A stretch of DNA of 51,584 bases from Bacteroides sp. GTDB taxonomy: Bacteria > Bacteroidota > Bacteroidia > Bacteroidales > Muribaculaceae. Positions 1 through 7,674 of the stretch are shown here, piece after piece. The stretch is from contig JAMPBC010000008.1 of NCBI GenBank assembly GCA_023666905.1, forward strand, positions 1-51,584, given 5' to 3'. The position numbers and the translations under genes were made by a program. The notes below the pieces were generated by a model. The model ran no database searches and was not told where the DNA came from. It saw nothing but the letters and a program-made list of their open reading frames with translations. Positions within the stretch are counted from its first letter, which is position 1, and every line of letters starts with the position of its first letter.

Positions 1-11
1 TCGGACACTCT

Positions 12-59
12 GAAAATCTGCAAGCAGTTGATTCTCAACACTTGCAGATTTTCTTTTTT
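12..59 (+). terminator. Intrinsic terminator at window start
   Basis: A perfect 13-bp inverted repeat (arms 12-24 and 41-53, GAAAATCTGCAAG and its complement) with a 16-nt loop is followed directly by six T. This is a textbook rho-independent terminator reading rightwards, so a plus-strand gene probably ends just left of the window. It is followed by a run of ten C at 61-70. Confidence 0.75.
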
Positions 60-70
60 ACCCCCCCCCC

Positions 71-385
71 ATTTAATCCCAACTAAAGGAGCTTGGACTG
101 ACGACACCGATATGATGTTGTGCATCCTCAACGGATTTGAAAACGGCAATTTTAATATTCATAAGATTGCTCAAAATTTCAAAGATTGGGCTGACGGTGC
201 GCCTATGGGTATCGGTGCTCATACATTCAAAGTGCTTGCAATAGGCGATTATGTTGATCAACCGGAGATGTGTTCCAAACTTTGGTGGAATTTGTCTCGG
301 AAAACAAGTGCTGCCAACGGTGCATTGATGCGGACATCAGTCGTGGGATTAGCGCAGAATGATGTTGTGAGGCAAACCATAGATA
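71..385 (+). pseudogene. ADP-ribosylglycohydrolase family gene fragment
   Basis: The frame encodes a stretch typical of the ADP-ribosylglycohydrolase (DraG-like) fold: KGAWTDDTDMM near position 88 carries the metal-binding TDD triad, and SAANGALMRTSVVGL near position 313 matches the conserved [ST]-x-x-NG-x-L-M-R segment. These enzymes remove ADP-ribose from proteins or small molecules. Only about 105 residues of a normal 250-320 remain. The N-terminal GD-x-x-G region is lost at the C10 tract, and similarity stops near codon TID at about 385, where an opposing toxin gene begins. The frame stays open to 411 only by reading into that gene. It is a non-functional remnant left by rearrangement, or possibly a junction artefact of assembly. 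Confidence 0.6.
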
Positions 386-574
386 AAAAGCTCTCTTACT
401 TCCGATCTTGATACGGTAAACATTGTTTAAACTTTCAATTTTACGGCAGTTACTGATGTCTTCAAGACGTTTTACATCTATTACATTATTGATAACCTGC
501 ACAATAGAATGATGTGTCTTTCCGGAAAGTTTGTCAAGAGCCTTTGTGAATTCTTTGGAGAAATCTATTTTCAT
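227..574 (-). CDS. RelE/ParE-type toxin, 3' end replaced (truncated)
   Basis: The first 63 residues or so look like a small type II toxin of the RelE/ParE/HigB superfamily: a helical N-terminus (DFSKEFTKALDKL) and the strand pair ending NNVYRIKIGSKRAF. The start codon overlaps the antitoxin stop by 4 nt, the usual antitoxin-first order with translational coupling. Normal members run about 85-100 residues with a final strand carrying catalytic or hydrophobic residues. Here, from about position 385 onward, the frame continues through the antisense strand of the ADP-ribosylglycohydrolase fragment, giving a 115-residue chimera whose last 50 residues are not toxin-like. The toxin is therefore probably inactive. 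The family call rests on the partial pattern and the neighbour, not on a search. Confidence 0.55.
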   Translation of the reverse strand: MKIDFSKEFTKALDKLSGKTHHSIVQVINNVIDVKRLEDISNCRKIESLNNVYRIKIGSKRAFYLWFASQHHSALIPRLMSASMHRWQHLFSETNSTKVWNTSPVDQHNRLLQAL

Positions 575-843
575 CGATATTGGCCAATCCCATGGCGGCG
601 CATAAAGTCATCCTTTTCCTGTTCGCTAACCATTTTTTTGCCATCAGGACGTGTTGCAACGAGATAACGGTATATCTCGGCATCGTCCATTTCATTGGCC
701 TCTTCCACCAGCAATTGCTCGATATATTTTTTTAGATTGATTCCAAGCGCTGCGGCTTTTATATTTAGAGTGCGGAATACGTCCTCAGGAATATCAATGA
801 GTTTTCTGTGCGACGGTTGCGGAGTTGCTGTAGCTGTATTCAT
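571..843 (-). CDS. Antitoxin of a type II toxin-antitoxin pair
   Basis: This 90-residue protein has a short strand (KLIDIPEDVF) followed by two helices (RTLNIKAAALG, NLKKYIEQLLVEEA), a ribbon-helix-helix-like DNA-binding arrangement. An acidic and polar C-terminal half (DDAEIYRYL, SEQEKDDFMRRHG) would wrap the toxin. I start at the Met of MNTATATP (843); the frame is open 27 nt further to 870, but that extension would cover the -7 element. It precedes and overlaps the toxin gene by 4 nt, as expected for an autoregulated pair. Because the toxin downstream is broken, this may be an intact orphan antitoxin. The RHH assignment is by shape only. Confidence 0.6.
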   Translation of the reverse strand: MNTATATPQPSHRKLIDIPEDVFRTLNIKAAALGINLKKYIEQLLVEEANEMDDAEIYRYLVATRPDGKKMVSEQEKDDFMRRHGIGQYR

Positions 844-859
844 AATCTTAAATTTTGCG

Positions 860-890
860 TAAAGATACATTATATATATCGTATATACAA
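860..890 (-). promoter_or_regulatory. Promoter/operator of the toxin-antitoxin pair
   Basis: On the minus strand a TTG at 890-888 and a TATCTTTA box at 867-860 are separated by 20 bp, close to the Bacteroidetes -33/-7 pattern. The spacer is an alternating TA-rich tract (871-886), a plausible operator for antitoxin autorepression. The leader to the ATG at 843 would be about 10 nt. Confidence 0.4.
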
Positions 891-982
891 GTCTTGTTGA
901 TGAAAAGTTCTGTATCTATGTTTTCGGGTAAGTCACCGTGCTATCGGGTCTAACTTCAAAAAAAGTTATCGTTATACACATC

Positions 983-1030
983 AAAAAGTGGGAGACAGGC
1001 ACCGTTGAATCGATGCTTATCTCCCACTTT
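983..1030 (-). terminator. Intrinsic terminator of the GH27 gene
   Basis: An 11-bp perfect stem (985-995 with 1020-1030, AAAGTGGGAGA and complement), 24-nt loop, followed on the minus strand by five U (complement of 983-987). It lies 26 bp past the stop of the alpha-galactosidase gene. The rest of 871-1055 holds only the antitoxin promoter and this hairpin. Confidence 0.75.
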
Positions 1031-1055
1031 GGGTATTGCGTGGCGGATCAGCTGT

Positions 1056-3920
1056 TTAATGCAGTGCGCACTTCACGTTCTGAGTGTGTCCGGCGCAAAT
1101 GGCGTTCACAACCACCACTTTGCTGTGGGGGCGGTTAATGGTGAAACACTCTTCCGAACCGCTGGCAGAGGCAAGCACTCGGCCCTCAACGTCCGAAACA
1201 AGAATACGCTTGGCGACGCCTTCTGTTCCGGGAACACAGACATTGAGCGAGTCGCCATTGTCGGTAACCGTCATGTCCGATAGCGCTTTTCCGGCTTCGA
1301 TGGTGTCAATACCGTTGGTAGATTTCTTTGACAGACGGACAACACGGGTTTCGTGTGATGCTATTGACGGGAACTCGATTTTGTCTGTAGCCGGTTCAAG
1401 GTCTTCACGGTTCACGAGGTCGCGAACGGCATATTCCGTGTTGGCCGAAAGCGCTTCAATGTCGGAAAAGTTAACAGTGAAAGGATGCGCGGCCGAACTC
1501 ATGTTGATAACGGCAACGGCCACATCGCCATTTTCAAGGTCCTTGAAGAAAAGATGCATCTGGTTAGCGTCGGCGCTAACAAATTCTGCTGCCTGACCCA
1601 TTCGGTCTTGATTGATTGCAATAAGTTCAGGATTAGTCATCAAAGCAAGGTCCTCGTCGGTGATTGATTTGCGAAGGTCAAACGAAAGGGTCAGCGGAGA
1701 ACTCCACATACACCACATTGAGAACTGCGAGCGATACTCTGTCATTGTCATGCCGGCTTTTTGAACCAAGTCATTTGAGCTCTTACCGGTTCCGTGGATA
1801 CCCACGCACATCATGTCGGCATCATTGAAGCGGTTAACACCGTTGTAAGGCCAGAGGTCCTTCATCAAAGCAACGCTTTGTTGCATGCCTATGCCGTTGC
1901 TCACGCCCACCCAGCCATCGCGGGTGTCGTAAGTGGCACGCCAACATGTAGCGCCAGTTTCCGGAGCCCATTTCCAGGGCTCGCGAACGCCCCATTCGCA
2001 CATGTAGAACAGTATGTCACGGCCGGAGTTTTTCAGAGCCTCGCCCATAGTCTTGTAACGTGCGCGGCAGGTTGCCAAGTCATCGGGCGCATCGCAATAG
2101 TCATATTTCAGAAGGTCAACGCCCCAATCGGCATACTGCTTGGCGTCAATCTCCTCAAAACCGTATGAACCGAAAGCTTTCGCACATGTATAGTTGCCCG
2201 CATCGGAATAAATGCCGAATTTGAGTCCTTTGTCATGAACGTAGTCAGCGCATACCTTCATTCCGTTGGGGAATTTGGTTGGACTGGGAAGTGGCTTTCT
2301 TGTGCCGGTTTCGCGGGCCGAAGCATGCCACAGGTCATCAATCACAAGGTAGTTGTAGCCGGCATCACGGAGTCCTTGCGATACCATTGCATCGGCCACG
2401 GTTTTTATAACGTTTTCTGAAATCTGGTCCTGCACCACATTCCAGCTCAGCCATCCCATGAATGGAACGGGCTGCTGAAGATTTGAACTTACGGTGAGTG
2501 TTACGGGAACGTCAGTCACATCGCCGTCCACTGCAATATGCGCGGTGTAGCCATACTCACCTTCAATGTCAATGACACCTTCAACCAGTTTGCGGGCATC
2601 GTTCCACTCAAGTCCGGTGGGCAATCCACTAACGGTGATTGTGGCATCGGGATTGTTGGAACGAAGTTTATGCATGTACTTGACACCGGGTTGCGAGAAC
2701 ATAATGGTGGCGCAATTGAGCTGTGCGTCCATGCCATCCGAAGTTACAATCATGGGTCGGGTGGAGTTCTGTTCAACATAGTAAAAATAGGCATTGGCAA
2801 TATCGGAGTGGTCACATGAATTGCCTCCGGTGCCTTCGGGCAGGTCAATCACAAGATATTTATAATCTTCAAGGCCGTCAATGTCAATGGTGGCCGGCTC
2901 TTGATTCTGGCGGATGGTTCCTGATTTCACCACGTTTTCTGTGCCGTCCTGTCGAACAAGCTTAACGCTGTAGTTGCACACACCGTAGGTGGAATTGTAT
3001 CGGCAATCCGGAATTACCTCATCGTCAATACCCAGCACGCAATGGAATTTAGTTACAGCTCCATTGAGCTTCACTATCACCTGTGCTGTGGCATGGGCGC
3101 CAACGCCGCTTTCATATTTTTTGCCTTTAAGCGTCAGTGTGTTTCCGTCAATGCTCTTGTTGGCCTGGATTGTTCCCCAACCATTGGTGATTTTTGTTAT
3201 GTCAAGCGAACTGAGCGGAATAATTTCCTCTCCGTTCTCACCAACTTTAGGCAGATACACCATGTTCGGGTCAGTTGGTTCAGGCTCCGGCTCTACGGTG
3301 CCTCCTCCCTCTTTGTACATGTCCTCTTCTGCAATGATTTCAGGCTGTTCGCCGGAGTAGTTGAACCTGGCATCGGCCCATACACAGTGGTCGGCCCATG
3401 GGTGGTCGCCATCGGAATAGTCCAGCATGAGGTAGTCATATCCGGTCAAGTCAAGGTCTATGACCTTCACTCCCTCAGAGCCGCTCGCACGGGTGAGTGT
3501 ACCCGACGCAATTGTTGTGGCGGTCTTGTCTTTGTAAAGCTTAACAGTATAGTCAACTATGCCATGGTCGGCGTTGAGATCGGCGTCATCGTCCACGCCT
3601 AAAACACTGTGAAAACTCGTGGCGCCATTGATTTTTACAACGGCTTTGGACGGTGCGTGGGTTCCCACGCCACTCTTGTACCAAATTCCTTTAAGCACAA
3701 TAGGGTTGTTACTCTGTGTGGCTGTGGTGTAGTTGGCTCTAACACCTGTTTTACCCTCATCCTCAAAAAAAGTCACCGGGGTCAGATCAAGTTCGCTCAT
3801 CTGCACTATGCCGGTACCGGTGGTGGGTTCCACCACGGAAGTGTAAGATGCGGCCTCAACCTCTGCTCCTGCAGTAAATATTAGTGCAAGAGCCATTGAA
3901 ATGGATTGTTTAAGGTTCAT
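1056..3920 (-). CDS. Secreted GH27 alpha-galactosidase with two NPCBM domains
   Basis: A 954-residue exported glycosidase. Residues 1-24 form a signal peptide. Two NPCBM-like carbohydrate-binding domains follow (about 41-190 and 236-386; both contain a G-x-K/W-Y-x-S-G-V-G-x-H-A motif), joined by an acidic-proline linker with EGGGTVEPEPEP. An Ig-like module (about 388-480) leads into the GH27 barrel (about 485-780) starting PVPFMGWLSWN. The nucleophile is D607 in LLKYDYC and the acid/base D665 in WRATYDTRDGW, aligning with D170 and D231 of human alpha-galactosidase A. A C-terminal beta-sandwich and a sorting-like tail (SDVEGRVLASA) end the protein. It should release terminal alpha-galactose (or alpha-GalNAc) outside the cell or in the periplasm. 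It stands alone, with its own promoter and terminator and no SusCD pair nearby. The substrate cannot be read from the sequence. Confidence 0.92.
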   Translation of the reverse strand: MNLKQSISMALALIFTAGAEVEAASYTSVVEPTTGTGIVQMSELDLTPVTFFEDEGKTGVRANYTTATQSNNPIVLKGIWYKSGVGTHAPSKAVVKINGATSFHSVLGVDDDADLNADHGIVDYTVKLYKDKTATTIASGTLTRASGSEGVKVIDLDLTGYDYLMLDYSDGDHPWADHCVWADARFNYSGEQPEIIAEEDMYKEGGGTVEPEPEPTDPNMVYLPKVGENGEEIIPLSSLDITKITNGWGTIQANKSIDGNTLTLKGKKYESGVGAHATAQVIVKLNGAVTKFHCVLGIDDEVIPDCRYNSTYGVCNYSVKLVRQDGTENVVKSGTIRQNQEPATIDIDGLEDYKYLVIDLPEGTGGNSCDHSDIANAYFYYVEQNSTRPMIVTSDGMDAQLNCATIMFSQPGVKYMHKLRSNNPDATITVSGLPTGLEWNDARKLVEGVIDIEGEYGYTAHIAVDGDVTDVPVTLTVSSNLQQPVPFMGWLSWNVVQDQISENVIKTVADAMVSQGLRDAGYNYLVIDDLWHASARETGTRKPLPSPTKFPNGMKVCADYVHDKGLKFGIYSDAGNYTCAKAFGSYGFEEIDAKQYADWGVDLLKYDYCDAPDDLATCRARYKTMGEALKNSGRDILFYMCEWGVREPWKWAPETGATCWRATYDTRDGWVGVSNGIGMQQSVALMKDLWPYNGVNRFNDADMMCVGIHGTGKSSNDLVQKAGMTMTEYRSQFSMWCMWSSPLTLSFDLRKSITDEDLALMTNPELIAINQDRMGQAAEFVSADANQMHLFFKDLENGDVAVAVINMSSAAHPFTVNFSDIEALSANTEYAVRDLVNREDLEPATDKIEFPSIASHETRVVRLSKKSTNGIDTIEAGKALSDMTVTDNGDSLNVCVPGTEGVAKRILVSDVEGRVLASASGSEECFTINRPHSKVVVVNAICAGHTQNVKCALH

Positions 3921-4059
3921 TGATTAGTTTTTAGTATGTAGTTGATAAGTATTGATGTTAAATTGATTGGTTAATTGTGGATTCTATTATTCGGTAAATA
4001 ACATCCGATGTCGTGTCCATTGACCTTATTTTGTTGGTTTCATGGCCATTTCTAAATCG

Positions 4060-4090
4060 CAAAGATATGTTCATTTTACCACTTATCCAA
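4060..4090 (-). promoter_or_regulatory. Promoter of the GH27 gene
   Basis: Minus-strand TATCTTTG (-7 box, 4067-4060) with TTGG at 4090-4087, spacing about 20 bp, fits the Bacteroidetes TTTG/TAnnTTTG promoter. Transcription would start near 4053, giving a leader of about 130 nt before the ATG at 3920. Confidence 0.5.
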
Positions 4091-4324
4091 GCTAATTTTG
4101 ATATTTTTTTGTGTTTGGGGAAGGTAAGTAGCTGTTTGTCAATAATATAAAAATTGATTAATTTCATCCTTTCCATTTATGAGTCTCAATATCTTTTGGT
4201 GCCGGTTCTATAAAATGAATTTCCGGTTACACATGTTGCTTTGCCCTCTCAATGGTTAAATGTGGTTAAGGTAAGGGAGTATTGGTTTAATGGTTGTTAA
4301 TGAAATTCGGTTTTGCGGTCCATG

Positions 4325-4359
4325 TTTGTTTAAATATAAATAATGTGTGGCTACCTTTG
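4325..4359 (+). promoter_or_regulatory. Promoter of acyl-CoA ligase
   Basis: A perfect -7 box TACCTTTG lies at 4352-4359. A TTTG at 4325-4328 is the nearest -33 candidate, though its 23-bp spacing is longer than the usual 19-20 bp. The leader would be about 65 nt. Confidence 0.45.
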
Positions 4360-4430
4360 CCAAGAATTTAAAATATTAACCCCGCTCCAATAATCCGTTA
4401 TGCAGCGGATTCATATTCGAAAATTATTTC

Positions 4431-6233
4431 ATGTCAAATATTTTAACCGACTTAATAACCAAAAATTCCGGTAGCCATCCCCTTCGCGAGGCTTTGCGAG
4501 AAAACACCTCCGGGCAGTGGACCTCTCTCTCGTGGCAGGAATTTGCTGCTAAACGCAATCATGTGGCTGCTGCTCTTGAGATTCTCGGAGTCAAAGAGTG
4601 CGAGATGATTACCGTGTTCTCGGCCAACCGCTCCGAAATCCTCATAACAGACTTTGCCGCGTATGCCAATCGCGCTGTGCCTGTGTCAATATACTCCACA
4701 TCCACTCCCGAGCAAGTCTCCTACATTGTCAATGACTGCCATGCATCCATGCTCTTCGTTGGCTCCCAAAAGCAATATGATGTAGCCCGTAAAGCATTGC
4801 CCGATTGCCCGTCGCTGAAATTTTTGGTGACTTTCGATTCCAATATCAAGCTTGATGAGGGCGACACCGCCACCATGACATTCGACAGCTTGCTCGCACT
4901 TGGCGAAAAGGCTTCCACCGACTGTCTTAAAGCAGTTGAAGAGCGCACAGCCCGCGCTTCCGATAAAGATATTGCCACCATTATTTACACATCCGGAACC
5001 ACCGGCGAGCCCAAAGGCGCCGTTCTGCCTCACTCATGTTTCAATGCGGTGATGAAGATACATGACCGGCGCCTGACCATGCTTTCCAAAAATGACACCT
5101 CGGTGTGCTTCCTCCCTCTGAGCCACATTTTTGAAAAAGCCTGGACCTACTACTGCCTGCACAGGCTCATGCTCGTGGGGATTAACAACGACCCGCGTGA
5201 AATTCAAGGAGCCGTAAAGCAGTTCAAACCAACCTGCATGTGTTCCGTCCCAAGATTTTGGGAAAAGGTCTACACGGCTGTTCAGGAACGTCTTGCCGAC
5301 ATGAAGGGCTTCAAACGATGGTTAATGAGCCGCGCCCTGAAGGTGGGCCGTCGCCGCAACATCGACTATGCCCGGCTTGGCAAAAAAGCGCCGTGGCTTT
5401 TGGAAAAACAATATTGGTTCTACGACAAACAGGTGTTTGCCGCTCTTCGCCACATTATTGGCATTGACCACGGAAACATTTTTCCCACCGCCGGCGCTCC
5501 GCTCTCGCCCAACATTGTGGAGTTCTTCCAGTCATGCGGAATAAATGTTATGATTGGCTACGGCCTTTCCGAGACAACTGCCACCGTAACCTGTTATCCC
5601 CAGCCCGGTTATGAAATTGGGTCTGTCGGCACCCCCATGCCCGAAGTCCAGGTGAGAATAGGTGAGCACGATGAAATTCTTGTCAAAGGCCCAACCGTTA
5701 TGAGCGGCTACTACAACAAACCCGAAGCCACCGCCGAGGCTTTCACCGCCGACGGCTGGTTCCGCACCGGCGATGCCGGCCGTTTTGACGCCTCCGGAGC
5801 ATTGGTTCTTACCGAACGAATCAAGGACCTTTTTAAAACCTCCAATGGCAAATACATCGCACCGCAGGCACTGGAAAGCCGGCTTGGCGAGGATAAATAC
5901 ATTGAGCAGGTGGCAGTTATAGGCGACCAACGCAAATACGTTACAGCCATTATAATTCCTGCCTTCGAAGCCCTTAAAGAATATGCCCGCAAAAAGCACA
6001 TTCATTACCGCAACATCGAAGAGCTGATTCGCAATGCCGATATACGCTCCATGCTACAGGAGCGCATCGACCGGTTGCAAGCCAATTTTGCCTCGTTCGA
6101 GCAAATAAAGAAATTTACCCTTCTCCCCAAAGAATTTACCATGGAAGCAGGCGAGCTCACCAACACTCTGAAAATCCGTCGTCCGGTCATTAACAACCGC
6201 TATTCCTCTGAAATAGAGGCAATGTATGCCTAA
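4431..6233 (+). CDS. Long-chain fatty acid--CoA ligase (AMP-forming)
   Basis: A 600-residue member of the ANL adenylating superfamily, which activates fatty acids to acyl-AMP and then acyl-CoA in the cytoplasm or at the inner membrane. The P-loop signature IIYTSGTTGEPKGAVL lies at about residues 183-198. Further motifs are the Y-G-x-[ST]-E-T box (GYGLSETTA), the ATP-binding DGWFRTGD, and a C-terminal hinge-lysine region (TERIKDLFKTSNGKYIAP). The length and the insert between barrels match long-chain (FadD/ACSL-type) bacterial enzymes rather than short acetyl-CoA synthetases. It is monocistronic or weakly linked to prfB 100 bp downstream, which has its own -7 box. Chain-length specificity is inference. 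Confidence 0.93.
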   Translation: MSNILTDLITKNSGSHPLREALRENTSGQWTSLSWQEFAAKRNHVAAALEILGVKECEMITVFSANRSEILITDFAAYANRAVPVSIYSTSTPEQVSYIVNDCHASMLFVGSQKQYDVARKALPDCPSLKFLVTFDSNIKLDEGDTATMTFDSLLALGEKASTDCLKAVEERTARASDKDIATIIYTSGTTGEPKGAVLPHSCFNAVMKIHDRRLTMLSKNDTSVCFLPLSHIFEKAWTYYCLHRLMLVGINNDPREIQGAVKQFKPTCMCSVPRFWEKVYTAVQERLADMKGFKRWLMSRALKVGRRRNIDYARLGKKAPWLLEKQYWFYDKQVFAALRHIIGIDHGNIFPTAGAPLSPNIVEFFQSCGINVMIGYGLSETTATVTCYPQPGYEIGSVGTPMPEVQVRIGEHDEILVKGPTVMSGYYNKPEATAEAFTADGWFRTGDAGRFDASGALVLTERIKDLFKTSNGKYIAPQALESRLGEDKYIEQVAVIGDQRKYVTAIIIPAFEALKEYARKKHIHYRNIEELIRNADIRSMLQERIDRLQANFASFEQIKKFTLLPKEFTMEAGELTNTLKIRRPVINNRYSSEIEAMYA

Positions 6234-6281
6234 CCCAATTGCTGAATGGTTGCTGAATGCGGAGATGTGAAAGCATTTTAG

Positions 6282-6289
6282 TATCTTTG
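6282..6289 (+). promoter_or_regulatory. -7 box upstream of prfB
   Basis: TATCTTTG at 6282-6289 fits TAnnTTTG; no clear TTTG lies 20 bp upstream. A 10-bp direct repeat TTGCTGAATG occurs just before it (6239-6248 and 6250-6259). Confidence 0.4.
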
Positions 6290-6337
6290 TGCCGAAATTC
6301 TTTTAAATCACAAATTCAATTACATCAAAGAAGACAG

Positions 6338-7460
6338 ATGATTACTCAGGAACAATTAAAAGCGACCTTTGAACGCAAGTTGGCGTTGAGGAGGTATCTT
6401 TGACATCGATAGCAAGAAAATCCAGGTAGAAGAAGAGGAACTGCGCACCCATGTGCCCGATTTTTGGGAACATCCCAAGGAGGCACAGAAGCAGATGAAG
6501 AAAATAAAGGACCTTCAGGCTTGGCTTGACGGTTACAAGGATGTGGAAACGGCTGTAGACGAACTTCAGCTTGCTTGGGACTTTGTAAAGGAAGGCGCCA
6601 TGGAAGAGGAGGAGCTGGATACCATGTATGTCGATGCCATAGACAAGATTGAAAAGCTTGAACTCCGCAACATGCTGCGGCGCGAAGAAGATAAGTTGGG
6701 CGTGGTGCTCAAAATCAACTCCGGTGCCGGTGGCACCGAAAGTCAGGATTGGGCCTCGATGCTCATGCGCATGTATCTCCGCTGGTGTGAGGACCATGGC
6801 TATAAAACATCCATTGCCAACCTCCTCGAGGGCGACGAAGCCGGCATAAAATCCTGCACCATAAACGTTGAGGGTGACTTTGCCTACGGTTATCTCAAGA
6901 GCGAGAATGGAGTTCACCGCCTGGTCCGCGTGTCGCCTTACAACGCTCAGGGAAAGCGAATGACCTCGTTTGCATCCGTGTTCGTAACTCCGCTTGTTGA
7001 CGATACCATCGAGGTGCGCGTCGACCCGGCTTTGCTCTCCTGGGACACTTTCCGAAGCGGCGGCGCCGGCGGCCAGAACGTGAACAAGGTGGAATCGGGT
7101 GTTCGTTTGCGCTATCAGTATACCGACCCCTACACAGGTGAATTTGAGGAAATTCTCATAGAAAACACCGAAACGCGTGACCAACCCAAGAACAAAGAAA
7201 ACGCAATGAGGCAATTGCGCTCCATTCTTTACGATAAGGAGTTGCAACACCGCCTTCAGGAACAAGCCAAAATCGAGGCCGGCAAAATGAAAATTGAATG
7301 GGGCTCCCAGATTCGCTCCTATGTGTTCGACGACCGCCGTGTGAAAGACCACCGCACCGGCCATCAAACATCTGATGTGGGCGGCGTTATGGACGGTGAT
7401 CTCGACGGATTTATCAAAGCCTACCTCATGGAATTTGCAGGTTCCGAAAGCGAAGAATAA
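6338..7460 (+). CDS. prfB: Peptide chain release factor 2, programmed +1 frameshift
   Basis: RF2 recognises UGA and UAA stop codons and triggers peptide release. The gene is read in two frames: ATG at 6338 gives 21 codons ending AGG-TAT-CTT, then an in-frame TGA at 6401-6403. Reading resumes at GAC (6402) and runs 352 codons to TAA, for 373 residues in total. The slippery CTT-TGA-C and the upstream AGGAGG are the classic autoregulatory RF2 frameshift site. The catalytic GGQ is at residues 244-246 (SGGAGGQNVNK). The anticodon-like tripeptide is S199-P200-Y201 where E. coli has SPF; the 45-residue spacing to GGQ matches E. coli. Annotating only the downstream frame from 6453 would lose the real N-terminus. 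Confidence 0.95.
6386..6404 (+). promoter_or_regulatory. prfB programmed frameshift signal
   Basis: AGGAGG (6389-6394) sits just before TAT-CTT-TGA-C (6395-6404). Low RF2 makes the ribosome pause at TGA and slip +1 on CUU, using the internal SD-like hexamer. In this genome genes otherwise rarely show SD sequences, so the preserved hexamer marks the site clearly. Confidence 0.92.
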
Positions 7461-7490
7461 TCCGGTTTGCTCAAACGGATAATCAACTTG

Positions 7491-7530
7491 GGTTTCAGTG
7501 TGCGGAACTTCTGCATACTGAAACCTTTTC
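7491..7530 (+). terminator. Intrinsic terminator after prfB
   Basis: A 13-bp stem (7491-7503 with 7513-7525, one G-U pair), 9-nt loop, then TTTTC. It lies 30 bp after the prfB stop. Confidence 0.75.
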
Positions 7531-7615
7531 TTGTATGCAATCCGAGTCAATCTTCTTTTCAGCGCCGGGTCACTTCTGCGTTAACAAACATTATTGTTCG
7601 GACCCAAAAATAGGT

Positions 7616-7647
7616 GTTGCAAAAAACGCGAAAGTTTTGTAACTTTG
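7616..7647 (+). promoter_or_regulatory. Promoter of the parE-recG operon
   Basis: -7 box TAACTTTG at 7640-7647, GTTG at 7616-7619, spacer 20 bp. The start would lie near 7654, giving a leader of about 20 nt to the ATG at 7675. Confidence 0.55.
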
Positions 7648-7674
7648 CATATTTGCATAAGAATATCCCCGACG

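Larger units (their letters stand above)
3921..4430. other. 510-bp divergent intergenic region
   Basis: This gap separates the leftward GH27 gene from the rightward acyl-CoA ligase. It is AT-rich and has no convincing reading frame. It holds one promoter for each side and, at 4253-4300, four TGGTT-containing elements (TGGTTAA at 4253 and 4263, TGGTTTAA at 4283, TGGTTGTTAA at 4291) that could be a regulator site. The ligase leader contains a small hairpin, AATCCG (4392-4397) with CGGATT (4406-4411). Confidence 0.5.

Noticed and set aside
6453..7460. prfB as a plain 335-residue gene from an internal ATG
   Set aside because: The frameshift signal and conserved N-terminal residues upstream show that translation starts at 6338.
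6342..7550. 402-residue reading frame antisense to prfB
   Set aside because: Mirror frame of a well-conserved gene; no family resemblance, no promoter or terminator of its own, and it runs through the prfB terminator.
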